From: Datisca glomerata
Taxonomy: Eukaryota > Streptophyta > Magnoliopsida > Cucurbitales > Datiscaceae
Length of the DNA: 64,000 nucleotides
Assembly: GCA_003255025.1 (NCBI GenBank)
Contig: QANY01009317.1
Location: forward strand, 1,781,786-1,845,785
Direction: 5' to 3'
The translations under genes were made by a program, and so were the position numbers. Below are positions 22,586-34,049 of this stretch, in pieces (the stretch's first letter is position 1; every line of letters starts with the position of its first letter). Under the pieces are notes generated by a model that saw only the letters and a list, made by a program, of their open reading frames with translations, was not told the DNA's origin and made no database searches.

Positions 22586-24548
22586 GTTGGAAACGTGGCA
22601 CTCACGCGGGGAAGCGTGGTGCCTCTAAAAATTTATATAAAAAATGATTCTTTTTCGATAAAAGAAAATAAACGCGACGCAAAGTTTCTAAAAAAACTTT
22701 CATTGAAAAACTCTTTTCAATCAAGATCCATTATATATTTATATATTAAATCTAAGGCATACATGGATAGGAATCATATACCTCTTCTAGTCTATATCAA
22801 ACGTTCTCGTAAACCAATGATCATGCGTTCCCACGTATAACAGACTTTGAGATTCACACCAAGATTTTTCAAGTCAATCTTCAAACACATTAGGACGTGT
22901 GTGTGCATGTAGAATAATTCAAAGACACTTTTTCTGTTTCTAGATGTATTCATCACATGAGATCTAGAGATTTACTAAGAATGATTAATTTAGTGAGATA
23001 ATTATCTGAAAGATTACGGTGATTATTCTTTCAGAATTTTTTATTAGCTTTAAATCACAGAGAAAGTTCACATTGATAGCAACTGTATTCTCTACACTCA
23101 ACCAACCTTAAGACCTTTAGAATGATATCTATGTATATATATTCTAGGCTCATCATTTTTTTAGGGATTTACACACAAAAATATTTAATCATGAAATTGC
23201 CATTGTAGTGGGACCCACTATAATTTGGTACACAACTGCAGTGCGACACGATATTACAGTAGTCGTGAACTAACACAATGTCGTGTGACACTACAATAGT
23301 TAATGTCAATCTCTGATTCTCAATCAGTGATTGACATGTGATAATTACTATGAATTAAACATTTATTTTAATTAGACAAATATCCACATACCAGTTAATT
23401 TAAAATTAATTTATCTAATCATCCCAATCAATTAACTTATTTGTTAGTTCACAAATAACATATTTAATCGATTTAATTATTATCTAATAATAATTTATGT
23501 ATTTAATTTCATAAATTAGATATTCTGAAAATAAATATAAATAATTTAACTAATTAATTTTTAATTAATTAATCACACATAATTATCTCATAATTATGTA
23601 CTTGCCTCAGAATAAAAATTCCTTTTACAAGTCAGTCCTTTTCTCATGGCTTAAAATATTCATACCATAGACTGCGTAGTACAGATGTGACTTGAGGACC
23701 ATTGAACTATAATCCTAAACTCCAATAATTTAGATTATTAATTAAATAATCTTATTTATTGATTTCATTATTACTTCACTATAAATATGAAATTTCACTC
23801 TTTGAAATTATAGAATGTATGTACAGAGTATCCATGTGTAGTCTATTGATATAATCATTTTATGTTGTTCTGTCCTCCAATTATGTGTTCGTAAATTAGT
23901 GCTAGTCAAAATCATCGTTTTACCCTTCTAATTGCCTCTTGATCTTTAAGTACCATTAATTCACTAGTGAATGGCTAATTTATAATCGTCTTATAAATTT
24001 GAACTCAATAACCATTCAGTTCCAGAATTAACACTTAAAAGAACCAATATACAATTCGTTAGGAAAGCTTGGATCCCAAATGTTGTAAGTTCATGACTAC
24101 TCAGGATTCAGACGGATCTACATATGATCATCGGATTGATGTGTATTAAATCTTAATGATAAATGATAAGTTAATAAGAATATTAATTCACATCGGTCTT
24201 GTCATATATAATATTATTATATAAAGAACATTCACTAAGATGTATATCCACATCAATGATCCAGATCTAGATCACATGCATTCATAATGCTTGATGAACC
24301 GTACTAGCAATCATTCATTAAAGATTTCATATTTTAATATGTTGCTAATAATTTTATTCATTATCTATTATCTTAATCCTCTTGTACTAATACAAGATCA
24401 TAGTCTCATTAATAAATATGAAATTTTTCAGAAATTGATATAAATTATTCAACAATAACTTAAAAGAACAATTATAAAAAAAATATAATTCCGTTAAATT
24501 TCATATTAAAATGTCAATACATATGCTTTGAGGACATTATCCCCAACA
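22586..24548 (-). repeat. LTR of copia element E
   Basis: On the minus strand it starts TGTTGGGGATAATGTCC at 24548 and ends TTTCCAACG next to the PBS; the final CA has become CG. It is about 1.96 kb and is homologous to the LTR at 27873-29825, sharing for example the block around GATGATCATATGTAGA and ATCCTGAGTA. Confidence 0.85.
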
Positions 24549-24559
24549 TGTACAACTTT

Positions 24560-25430
24560 GTTAGCGTTAAGAAAATATCCATATGAAGACCAAGAGACCG
24601 ACTCCAACATTTAGAGCGTGCATTAATCCAACTATTGTTATCATACAAAGCTTGTATAAATCAACATCAATATCATTTCAAATCTCTTCGATCAAATTGA
24701 ACTTGGTTCAATTGTCTACGAAGCCTAGAAGGTCTAGGTCCATTTTAAATATATTTTATTAAATTGAGCTCGAATCAGTTGCGCAAAGCCTAAAAATTCT
24801 AGGTATGTTTCAAATCCTTTTGGTTAATTTGAACTCGACTTGGTCTTTTTTAAAGCTTTGAAGGCCATGTCCATTTTAAACATCTTTGATTAAATCAAAC
24901 TCATCTTTATCGTGTTTGAATTTGGGAAGGTACATGTCCATTCAAACATCTTCAATTACATTGAACTTGACTCAGTTTTGTTCAAAGTGTGGAAGGTCCA
25001 GGTCCATTTCAAATCTCTCCAGTTAAATCAAACTTGAGTCAGTCATGTTCGAAATCTAGAAAGTCCAGGTCCATTCTATATCTCACTGGTAAAATCAAAC
25101 TTAACTAGGTCATGTTTGAAGCCTAGATGGTCTAGGTCTGTTTCAAATATATCTTTGGTTAGATCAAATTCAACTCAGTCATGTTTGAAGCCTGGAAAAT
25201 TCAGGTTCATTTCATTTCAAATTTACCCAGTTAAATCCATCTCAGCTTTTGTCAAGGTCTAAGCATGCGTTTCATGTCCGTTTCATTTCAAATATCATTT
25301 GTTAAAATGAATTTGACTTGTGTCGAGATTGAAGCCTACGTCAACCCAAGTTCAGTTTTACTTTTCTACCACTACATTTGAATTAAGCCTGATAAATGAG
25401 TTCAAAACCTGGCCAAGTTAGATCTATTTT
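24560..25430 (+). repeat. 3' minisatellite of element C, about 9-10 copies of about 83 bp
   Basis: The unit is like GAAGCCTAGAAGGTCTAGGTCC, then CATTTCAAATATCT-TTGGTTAAATCAAACTC and a TCAGTCATGTTC block. Copies are strongly diverged. The reverse complement of the array in A has the same order (GAAGCCTGTGTCTATCCAGGTCC, then TTCAAATATCTTGGTTAAATCGAA), so both arrays descend from one unit. Confidence 0.82.
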
Positions 25431-25510
25431 CTTCAATCCAGGTCATTGTAAATGTTACCTCACCAAAAATACTCATTTACACATTTATCCATCTTCTAAT
25501 CCTATAAGCT

Positions 25511-25529
25511 AAACAAATGGGGCAGAAGT
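25511..25529 (+). promoter_or_regulatory. Polypurine tract of C
   Basis: AAACAAATGGGGCAGAAG immediately precedes the LTR start and resembles the tract in A. Confidence 0.6.
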
Positions 25530-27615
25530 TGACACCGTATTTTATCCGACTCAATACCTTTCAAACTCATTTTTATTTGTTGGCCCAATCCTAGAGCCCA
25601 AAATATCCAAAGTCTACAAAATAAGAATAAACATAAATAAGAATAAGAATAAAACATAAAAAGATAATCAAATTGAAAAGAACTTTTCTCACAATCTCTC
25701 TAAAAACTTAAAAATTGAATTTGAATGAAACATATTAAAAATAGTACAATAGATAAATATAATTAGATAAGATAAATCAAAATACTTGTGGTAAGCATGG
25801 TTAAAAGATGAGATATCTTTTTTATAACATCGAATGAAAAAAAAAACTCTAGAATTAGAAGAAAATCAAAATCAAGGAGAAAAAGAATCTGCGTCTCAAG
25901 AGGATCTTGAATCAGCTCTTTCAAACCAAGAAAAATATATTGTAGAAGATCAGATATGGAAAAAACCTAGAAATAAAAAACACTACAAGAAAAATATGGA
26001 AGCAGAGCTTAATTTCTTCCTAAAAGGGTATTTGCGTTTTCAATTGAGATGATATGGTTATTTAAATCAAAGAATGTTCAATAACATAAAAGTATATTAT
26101 CTCCTGCTTATGTTGATAAATCTAAGAGAAATTATTATATCATATATTCAAAGGAGAGAAACGAGTCACTGATAGTTCAGAAAAATTTAACTCTTACAGA
26201 ATTGATGAAAGCTTTACTATCTCTTAGTGATAATTTAAATCAAACATGAAAGGATGGAAATGTGTCCAAGTACATTGAATCTAAATCTTGAACGAAACCT
26301 GATATATATAATATTCATTCTAAAAACTCTAAATCTAGATAAATTATTTCACTAATTATGTTTGAATTTTAAAAAAGAATATTGTCGGATCTTGTGAAAC
26401 CTACATGATAAACTTAGAGAATTCTATATATAGGGTTGACAGTAGATATAAAGGGGGATAAAAATATATTGCAGGATAGGGAAAGTAGCCAACACCGCCA
26501 TCTCCTCTGCTACCGCCTTCGATCATTGTCTGGTGACACAAAACCAACTGGTAGATTCGTGTTATCACCAACTACCACCTCTTCAAATTTCAAACAAATT
26601 GAACGAGCAATGACCAATATACGACATTGCGATACTTCGGCCTAAAAACTTCAACTACTCTGTGTTCTATCTTTGGTGACTATTTTGGCAAACCATCATC
26701 ACCATGTATTCCTTCTCATTAAACTCTAACTACCCAACCCGGTTTCCGGCCGAAACAACTACTCTCTCGCAACCCAAAAACCTAAAACTAGACCCACAAG
26801 ATTTTTGGCCACAGATCTCACCTTAAAGTGAAATCCGCAACCTCAAATCGGTGCGTTGGATTCCTCCCAACCCTCTCTATAACAGTACCTTTGGTAACTC
26901 AATCCAATATCATTAGCATCACTCAAATTTTTTAAAGCATGGTATACATTTTCAATTATCTAAATTTCTTGTACATATATATCTTCTTGTATTAATTTAT
27001 ATTTGTATGATTGGATAATAAGAGATGTATGATCATTTAAATTGTTTATTATTGTCTACAATTTTATTATGGATATTAATACGATTATCATCATGATTAG
27101 GTTTTTTCTCAAAAAATGATCTGTCGTCTTCTTTCTAAAATAAATTCTTACTGTAGTTTTGAGATTTTTGTGATATCAATTTTTTAGACTACTAAGATGA
27201 GAAATTATTAATGGGATACCGAGATAATTTCAATAACAATTTGTTATTTTCAGAATAAAAATTCTAGGTATGGACTTTGAGACTTATGGGATATCAATTA
27301 CTTGAAGTAGTAAGGTGAAAAATTATTCTTAGAACACCAATGATAAATCCAATAGTTTTACAAAATATGAATTTTAAAATTTTCATTGGTTTTAGTACCA
27401 CTCATTAATTTGATAAACTTCTTTTAATTTTCATAAAAGATAATATATTATGAGACGTGTTAAAATTAATTTCTCACACATTTTGGACCATTTTTTAAAA
27501 TGTAATATTCAACAAAACTTTGGTAACTTTTTCAATAACAGGTCTTGTGGAGTATTAATATCTTCTCCACACACAAACGACTCCCGAACTTACTGATTTT
27601 TATAGACCACTTCAC
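25530..27615 (+). repeat. 3' LTR of element C (truncated)
   Basis: It starts TGACACCGTATTTTATCC. Its last recognisable part is CCACACACAAACGACTCCCGAAC, which matches the reverse complement of the block near the outer end of the LTRs of A and B. A TATA-like CTATATATAGGG is at 26427-26440. A partial internal duplication (about 27145-27240 and 27260-27350) is visible. The final 80 or so bases of the LTR are missing. Confidence 0.75.
25808..26220 (+). pseudogene. ycf1: Plastid ycf1 (Tic214) fragment inserted in the LTR of C
   Basis: The frame from 25834 reads [17 protein letters not shown], then [20 protein letters not shown] and later QRMFNNIKVYYLLL and REIIISYIQRRE. This is the C-terminal half of the large plastid inner-membrane protein Ycf1. 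The start is internal: RYLFYNIE precedes it in the same frame with a stop between. A stop comes after FQLR (26052) and further breaks follow, so it is dead nuclear plastid DNA (NUPT). The fragment is a few hundred bases within an otherwise LTR-like context. Confidence 0.9.
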
Positions 27616-27684
27616 ACACTTGAAAAGCAAACCAATTATTAGTCAATCTCAAGAAATGTACATTTTTACTTGACAAGCTCCCGT

Positions 27685-27871
27685 TTCTTAGGTTTATTAT
27701 GGGATCCGAAGGAATTCAGGTAGACGAATCTTAAGTCAAAACCATTAATAATGGCATGTGCCCACTAATTTAAAAGAGGTGCATAGTTTCCATGGATTGC
27801 CTACCTTGTACAAGAGGTTTATTAGGCATTTCAGCTCCATCACAGCACTTATGACGGATTGCATGAAGATA
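27685..27871 (+). pseudogene. Chromovirus-type gypsy RT fragment
   Basis: The plus strand reads FIMGSEGIQVDES, a stop, VKTI, then after a one-base shift [17 protein letters not shown] and [21 protein letters not shown]. This is the connection region of chromovirus RT (SFHGLASFYRRF-like). It is cut on the right by the copia LTR of F one base later. Confidence 0.85.
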
Positions 27872-27872
27872 G

Positions 27873-29825
27873 TGTTGGGCACAATGCTCTATATGCGAAT
27901 GATGTAATTTTTTATTGCTAATTAATAAATATAGTGATTTTTCATTTAATGTTTACTTGCATGTATGTTAGATACTTTATAAATGTCCAGAAAATTTCAT
28001 CATTTTATTTGTGATCTTAAACATATACATGAGGATAATGTTTAAGAATAACAATAAAAAATTATTATAATTACTTGAATATTTAATTAATCAATTATTA
28101 CAAGTAACAAAACTCATTTCAGTATGGAGCAGTCTTATAAGTATTGGTAGGTGGGTCAGCATCTTGTCAAGTGGTGGAGGTCTAGTGGGGCCAAGTCACG
28201 GTCAAAACCTGAGCGCATGTGTTTGAACTAAATAAGGAAGATAAAGTTGTGCCATAACTACCAGCTATAGCATTTAGTTCAACGGTAAGCGCTTGATCCT
28301 ATAATATTGAGTTTTAAAGTGGAGATATTAGAGTTCTAGTGAACTCTATATAATATTTATGATATTGATGATCATATGTAGAATGATCTTGATCCTGAGT
28401 AATTAACTGACTCATGATTATAATGTCAAGCTTTTTGACTTACTCGGTAAAGGTTCATAAATCTCATTAAAATTAATTCCTTGTATCAACGAAGTGTAAT
28501 GAAGTAAATAGTTGAGAATATTAGTTTACAAGATGAAATTCCTCCATTCATTATAAAGTCAGATAAATAGTTTCATTAAGCATTTTATTCAGGTCTTGAA
28601 CGATATGAGATCTCAATTCATGATAATATCATAAATTTATAATTCATTAGATAATCAACAGACTCAAGGAGAAAGAAATAATTAAGGAGGTCAATAAATT
28701 ATTTACATAGCTCTAACTATAAACTATTTATGGAAGATTTATCTATATGTAGTGATTATATTAATTGACTATTCAAGTTTTTGATAATATCTATAACTTT
28801 AATAGTTCAATTCCAAGTTTATAGTAGAATAATTTTGAAAGTAGTAAAATGATATTTTGATCAATGATTATCCATTTTATTGGAACTTGAAATTTTAGGT
28901 GCATGGGTACCCATGTCATCTCTGTGAAAATAGTTAGCTAAATAAAAATAATGAGATAATAATAAATAGTTTAAAATTATTGAATTCTAAATTATTAAAA
29001 GTTCTATAATATGTTATAATAGGAGTGTCCTTTGATTATAATAATTTAATCAATTAATTCAGATGTAAATATGAGAATATTTAGTATGTTAGTTTATATT
29101 ATGGATAATCTTATAAGGAAATCTGACAAAAGTCATATCACGCCACAGAGTTGTCATGTCTGGCATGGTGTGGCTAACCATATCCCTTAGACATGGTGTT
29201 CACTCATCAGATAAAGTTGATATGATTACAATTTAATTTGAAATCTAAAAATAAGTATAAATTAAATCTAATTTTGATCTCCTTAAAAAAAGATAAATGG
29301 TGATTTAATAGAAAATGTGAAGAGGAATGTAAATTAATTTTCTCTAAAATTTTCAGCAATTAGAGATTTTTGAAAGAAAGAGAAAAAAATATCAAACCTG
29401 AGAGAAATAGAGAACTTTTCGGTTTGGAGAGAAAGAAATAATTTTTATATTCTTCGAGAAAAGTTCTCTTCCATCCAGCCCCACTTTCTCATGTGTTGAG
29501 ATCATAATGTGATTAGAAAAAGTGAGTGTGATCAATTCTTATTTTGTAAAACGCACACGTTTGTTCATCTAGTGTCAGAGATTGGATGTGGAAGATTTGA
29601 GGAATCAAAAAACTTGATCATTCTTAAAGAGTTCATGAAACTGAATTATTCATGATGAATTAGAGGAATCAATCTCATCATCATTGGAATGTAAGTTATT
29701 CTTTACCTATTAATTGTATATTTATAGTAATAACCGACAAAAAAATGTTATGAGAATGTTGTTGTTGCTAATAATACATTCATCCAAGGTAACCTTCTGC
29801 TGCGATAGTCAATTTTGGTTAACGA
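27873..29825 (+). repeat. LTR of copia element F
   Basis: It starts TGTTGGGCACAATGC and ends near GGTTAACGA, about 1.95 kb. It has the same family features as the LTR of E in the opposite orientation. Confidence 0.8.
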
Positions 29826-29834
29826 ATGAATAAT

Positions 29835-29846
29835 TGGTATCAGAAC
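29835..29846 (+). promoter_or_regulatory. Primer-binding site, initiator tRNA-Met type (F)
   Basis: TGGTATCAGAAC differs by one base from the standard TGGTATCAGAGC. Confidence 0.8.
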
Positions 29847-30559
29847 CGCTTATTTAATTGATAAATTAATTTAGAAAAATTTTACCGTATTGGGACAAAG
29901 AATCCCGACATCATGTCGTGAGTATGTGTCGGTGACTTACCTCGTTAAGTTTTTTATGAAAAGTTTCTAAATAGTTTGCATTTTATTGTGTAAAGACAAC
30001 TATAACCCTATTAAAATGGACGAGAAAATGTACCACATTAAATTTTTTGTAAAAAGCGTGTTCAATAATAATTAAAAAAGAGTATCTTGTTCAACGAGCA
30101 CGTGCACACATTTTAGGGAAATGCACGTGCATGATTCAAATATTGGTGACCATCTTGCCGAACTACAGCTTTGTCGGTAAATTTTCAAGTCGATTATACA
30201 TTCAAATAATATATGTACAACTTCAACGAAAGATTAAATGCTCATTTGCTTCCATGATTTACATATGATATATTAACTTGATTTCTCAATAAATATCTCT
30301 AAATTTTGCGAGGTCATCTGTAATCAACTCTACATTGATTTCTTAATAACCTACTACAATTGTGCAAGAAACAAATCACCAAGCAAGTGGGATATAGGAG
30401 CAGGAGTTGTTTACTGAGTAGCAAAATGATCATAACATATGACAAAAGTAGGGCTGGCCCAATCTTAAGTTCAGTGCAGAAAGGCTCAATCTAAACCATT
30501 GAAGGGATATACCATATTGGTAGAATATTTAACGACCCTAAAAATGCATTACTTGGTTC

Positions 30560-30564
30560 ATACA
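30560..30564. repeat. Target-site duplication of B, left copy (ATACA)
   Basis: ATACA precedes the LTR start TGTCGC. The same five bases follow the right LTR (44306-44310) and also follow the left LTR internally (32998-33002). Confidence 0.85.
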
Positions 30565-31385
30565 TGTCGCGACGTGCATGCGACGCGGAGCGGCGATTGA
30601 AAAATCAATTTTTGAAGAAAAATAATTCAGAGTCGCCACCAATCATTTTAGGGCGTGATTGATCACCCAAATTTAAAATCAAATATTTTGGTCTGTGAAA
30701 ATTTAAAGTTGGTTCGGGAGTCATTTGCATGTGGGGAAGGTATTAGCACCCCACACCGCCCATTATGAAAAATGGTTACCAAATTTAATCAAATACTATC
30801 CATATTTTTTTTCTAAAAATAATGTTATAAAAATTCAATTCTAAATGTCTCATTTGGTACACTTTGCATCATAAAAATAAGTAAATAAATTACCTTCAAC
30901 GGGTGGTATAAAGACCATTGAAAAATTATTTTTTTTATCAAAGCGTTTGGAGTTACTCTCGGTATCCTAAAAAATAACTCCTAACCACGGTAGTTCGAGA
31001 ATTTTGGTATCCCAAAATTCTAAAGTCCGTCATCGGATTTTTTTAGTGAAAACTAAATAAAAAAATTTATAAAATTTAAATCAAATTGTTATGGTTTTAA
31101 TTTACGAGCGTGAATTTTGATGATAGAAGAATAAAATAATAATCACATACAACCGTGACATATGAAAATAATACGTAAATAAAAAAGAAGAGATAACAAC
31201 TATAAATAAAAAAAGAATAATGGAAATGAATGTTAGAGATGATAAATATGTATGATAAATTTTAAAAAAGAATATGCATGGTGAAAATAATTAAAAATAA
31301 ATATAAAATAAATTACAACAAACTAATAATATCTACTAAAAAAATAAAAACAAAAAAAAAGTAAAGTAAAATTTTTTTTTACAAA

Positions 31386-31495
31386 GGATGATGTCACCCT
31401 CTGTTAAGTGACAGATGGTGACATCACCCTCAGTTAAGTGACAGAGGGTGACATCACCCTCTGTTAAGTGACAGAGTGTGACATCACCCTCTGTC
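31386..31495. repeat. 30-bp palindromic tandem array in LTR B (left)
   Basis: Nearly four copies of ACAGAGGGTGACATCACCCT followed by CTGTTAAGTG, with a strict 30-base period (31391, 31421, 31451, 31481). Each unit can fold: CAGAGGGTGA pairs with TCACCCTCTG. The right LTR of B has a single N at the equivalent place. Confidence 0.9.
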
Positions 31496-31860
31496 TTTTT
31501 TCTTTTTTTAATTTTTCATTTTTACACACACACATATATATAATTGTTTAGTAAATAAATTGATAATAAATTTTTTATGTGTAAAATAAATTAATTTATG
31601 AAAAACAATGTTTAATTTCACACACGATTAGCATGATCATGCTTTTTTTAGTACATGGTCTATTAATTATCATTTTTTATTTCTTCACCTAATGCTAATC
31701 AAATAGCAAAAGAATGATCATGAATGCTAATTAATTTAAACAAGTGTCACTAAAAATAAATAAATAATTTTGTTTGGGATATAAATATACCATTTTTTAT
31801 TTTTGGACTACTTAGTTCATTAACTACCATTTTTCCTTTCTTCCTTCATTACTAGGAATG

Positions 31861-32040
31861 ATCATGGATGGTAACTAGTTTAAACAAGTGTCACTAAAAA
31901 AATCCATAAAACTTTCAAAATAAAATAATTTTTGTTTGGAATATAAATATACCATGATGATAACTAGTTTAAACAAGTGTCACTAAAAAATCCATAAAAC
32001 TTTCAAAATAAACTAATTTTTGTTTGGAATATAAATATAC
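31861..32040. repeat. Partial tandem duplication inside LTR B (left)
   Basis: The block GGTAACTAGTTTAAACAAGTG through TCCATAAAACTTTCAAAATAAA and TTTTTGTTTGGAATATAAATATACCAT occurs twice in succession (about 31870-31952 and 31957-32042). The right LTR shows one such unit less. Confidence 0.75.
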
Positions 32041-32997
32041 CATTTTTTTTATTTTGGACTACTTAGTTCACTAATTACCATTTTTCTTTCTTCTTTCATT
32101 GCTAGGAATGATCATGGATGGTAACTAGTTCAAACACGTGTCACAAAAAATGATGGTCAAAAAATTAAAAAGAAAAGAAGAGAAGTTTTGTAAGAATATA
32201 AAAAAATCAAAACTTAAAATATTTGCATAATCTTGTATAGAAGTTTTAATCTCTATTTTATGCATTTTTATGTATGAGAAATTATCATAGGAGATCTTTT
32301 CATCAAATGTACACTTTCAACCCATTAAATAGTTGATTCATATGGAATTAAATTTACACCCCTCAAAATTTTATTCCCCCCAAAATTTTATTCTTATTCT
32401 CATTGATTGAGTTTATGACAAAAAAATCTCATCATCAAACTTGTAGAGAGATAAACAATATATGAAAATAAAACTTAAGATTAAAAGTAGGAGAAATGAT
32501 AAATAATGAGCAAACAAACCTATATATGAAAAATGAAACAAAGAAATATCAAATACATGAGTATGAAAAAGAGAGATGATTAATTAGAATGAACAAAATA
32601 TATTGTAAGCTGAAATGTAAGAGATTTGAACTACCTTAATAATAAGAAAATGAGAAGATGGAAGATGAATAGAAATGAAAACTCACATTCTTTCTCTTTT
32701 TCACTATTTTCTCAAAACCTCTCTTTCTCTCTCTAAAATCTCTTCTCTTCCTCAGTCTCCCAAATCTCCCCTTTCAAGTGAAGACCTCCCCTCTATTTAT
32801 AGGCAAACTTAGGGCTTAATTTTTTAATTTTAGTCTTTTCGTTCCTTTTTTTATTTTTAGCCATTGGACAAATTTTCTTATTTTTTAGGCATTGAGTTAT
32901 TTTTCAAAATATTCACATAGTCTTAGACTAGTATATAGGCAAAAAAATAAATTTTATATTTTCAAAGTATTGGACTGGATAAAATACGGTATCTACA

Positions 32998-33050
32998 ATA
33001 CACATCTTATGCACCTGAGTCCATTCTACGTGTATGGAAATAAGGTCATC
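32998..33050. repeat. 53-bp internal copy of B's right-hand flank
   Basis: ATACACATCTTATGCACCTG and the next 33 bases equal 44306-44358 with one mismatch, then diverge after GGTCATC. In an ordinary element this place would hold the polypurine tract and 3' untranslated region. It joins directly to integrase coding sequence at 33051. Confidence 0.92.
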
Positions 33051-33420
33051 AAACGCATAAATTTGACATTTATGACATTTCTTGGCATACTTGATGCAGT
33101 CAGATTCTAGAGTTAACCAATAATATCCTGCTCTCAAGATTTGTTTGGCCATCATATGTCCACTAGCATGAACTCCACAAATTCCTTCATGAACTTCCTC
33201 TATGATTTGATTCGCTTTCCTTGCATCAACACATCTTAAGAGCATCATATAATCGTTTCTTTTGTAGAGTATTTCACCATTCAAGAAGAAACCCATGGAC
33301 AATCTTTTAACGGTGCGTTTATCATTCTCAGAAGCTTTGGATGGATATTCTCCATTCTTTATATACTACTTGATGTCGTAATACCACAGTCTTGTGTCTA
33401 GCTCTCCTTCAATACTCATA
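33051..33420 (-). pseudogene. Integrase zinc finger of element B (truncated)
   Basis: The open frame from Met 33302 (MSMGFFLNGEILYKRN) has the complete HHCC finger: HEGICGVH, then CIKYAKKCHKC. Element coding stops after QIYA, and the frame continues into the flank copy. Catalytic core and C-terminus are absent, so B cannot supply integrase. Confidence 0.9.
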
Positions 33421-33429
33421 TAGTGAGCA

Positions 33430-34047
33430 AGAAAATCTCGCTTCTCAATTTTTATGGGGTTGCACTTCTTCCTTAAAGTCTACGGTGAACATGGATGCTA
33501 GAGTTGCCAGTGCATCTGCAATTTGATTATTCTCTCTAGGTATATGGTCAAATGAGATCACTTCAAAAGTTTGGCTTAGCTTAGTTACATGTTTGTTGTA
33601 AGGTACCAGCTTGGAGTCTCTAGCTTCCCATTCCCCGTTTAGTTGTCGTATCACCAATAATTAATCTCCGTACACTCGAAGCTTCCTTATCTTCATATCA
33701 TAAGCTTCTTAAATTCCCATGGAACATGCCTCATATTTTGCCACATTGTTTGTGCAATCAAAGCATAGTTTTACCGTGAATGGGAACAACTTTCCCTCAA
33801 GAAATATGAGGATTGCACCAATTCCATGTCCCACATCATTAGACACGCCATCAAATAATATTGTCCGCAATTCTGGATCTATAGATTCTCCTTCATTTTT
33901 TAATATGACTGATATGTTATCATTAAGAAAATCAAACTTCATAGGCTCATAATCTTTCATTGGTTGATCTGTAAGATAATCAGCAAGTACACTTTCTTTT
34001 ATTGATTTTCTCCTGACATAAACAATATCATATTCCGTGAGCAACAT
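33430..34047 (-). pseudogene. Archaeal-type RNase H of element B
   Basis: ILFDGVSNDVGHGIGAIL (about 33860) starts the domain. CFDCTNNVAKYEAC follows, with Lys where the catalytic Glu of AEYEA is expected. IRQLNGEWEARDSKL and HIPRENNQIADALATLASMF end it. A frame break lies near 33660-33710. The upstream part (MLLTEYDIVYV...LADYLTDQP) is the spacer after the first RNase H. Confidence 0.88.
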
Positions 34048-34049
34048 TT

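Larger units (their letters stand above)
19694..24548 (-). mobile_element. Element E: truncated Ty1/copia retrotransposon
   Basis: In transcription order it has an LTR (24548-22586), a tRNA-iMet PBS, a leader of about 1.2 kb, gag with a zinc knuckle, protease, and the start of integrase, which breaks off at 19694. RT, RNase H and the 3' LTR are absent. The domain order protease-integrase marks Ty1/copia. Its right end lies inside the older element C. Confidence 0.85.
24549..27615 (+). mobile_element. Element C: remnant of an older Ogre-like element, plus strand
   Basis: Only the 3' end remains: a minisatellite homologous to that of A, a polypurine tract, and an LTR starting TGACACCGTATTTTATCC (compare TGTAGACACCGTATTTTGTC in A). 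The LTR is cut before its end. On the left it is bounded by copia E. It is more diverged than A and B, and it carries a plastid insertion. Confidence 0.8.
27873..30564 (+). mobile_element. Element F: Ty1/copia LTR with PBS and leader, plus strand
   Basis: The LTR (27873-29825) is followed by a PBS and about 700 bp of AT-rich leader without coding content. Element B then interrupts it at 30565. No copia protein domain is visible on the far side of B up to 45,900, so F is truncated. Confidence 0.75.
30565..32997 (-). repeat. 3' LTR of element B
   Basis: TGTCGCGACGTG...GTATCTACA, 2433 bp. It has a TATA box at 32793-32802 (minus), a 30-bp palindromic array at 31386-31495 and a partial tandem duplication at about 31861-32040. 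Confidence 0.92.

Noticed and set aside
31386..31495. CRISPR-like appearance of the 30-bp repeats
   Set aside because: The repeats are directly adjacent without unique spacers, are internally palindromic, and lie in a plant LTR.
32998..33050. Reading the ATACA after the left LTR as proof of a separate solo-LTR insertion
   Set aside because: The match to the right flank extends to 53 bp, far beyond a target duplication, so a copied flank explains it better.
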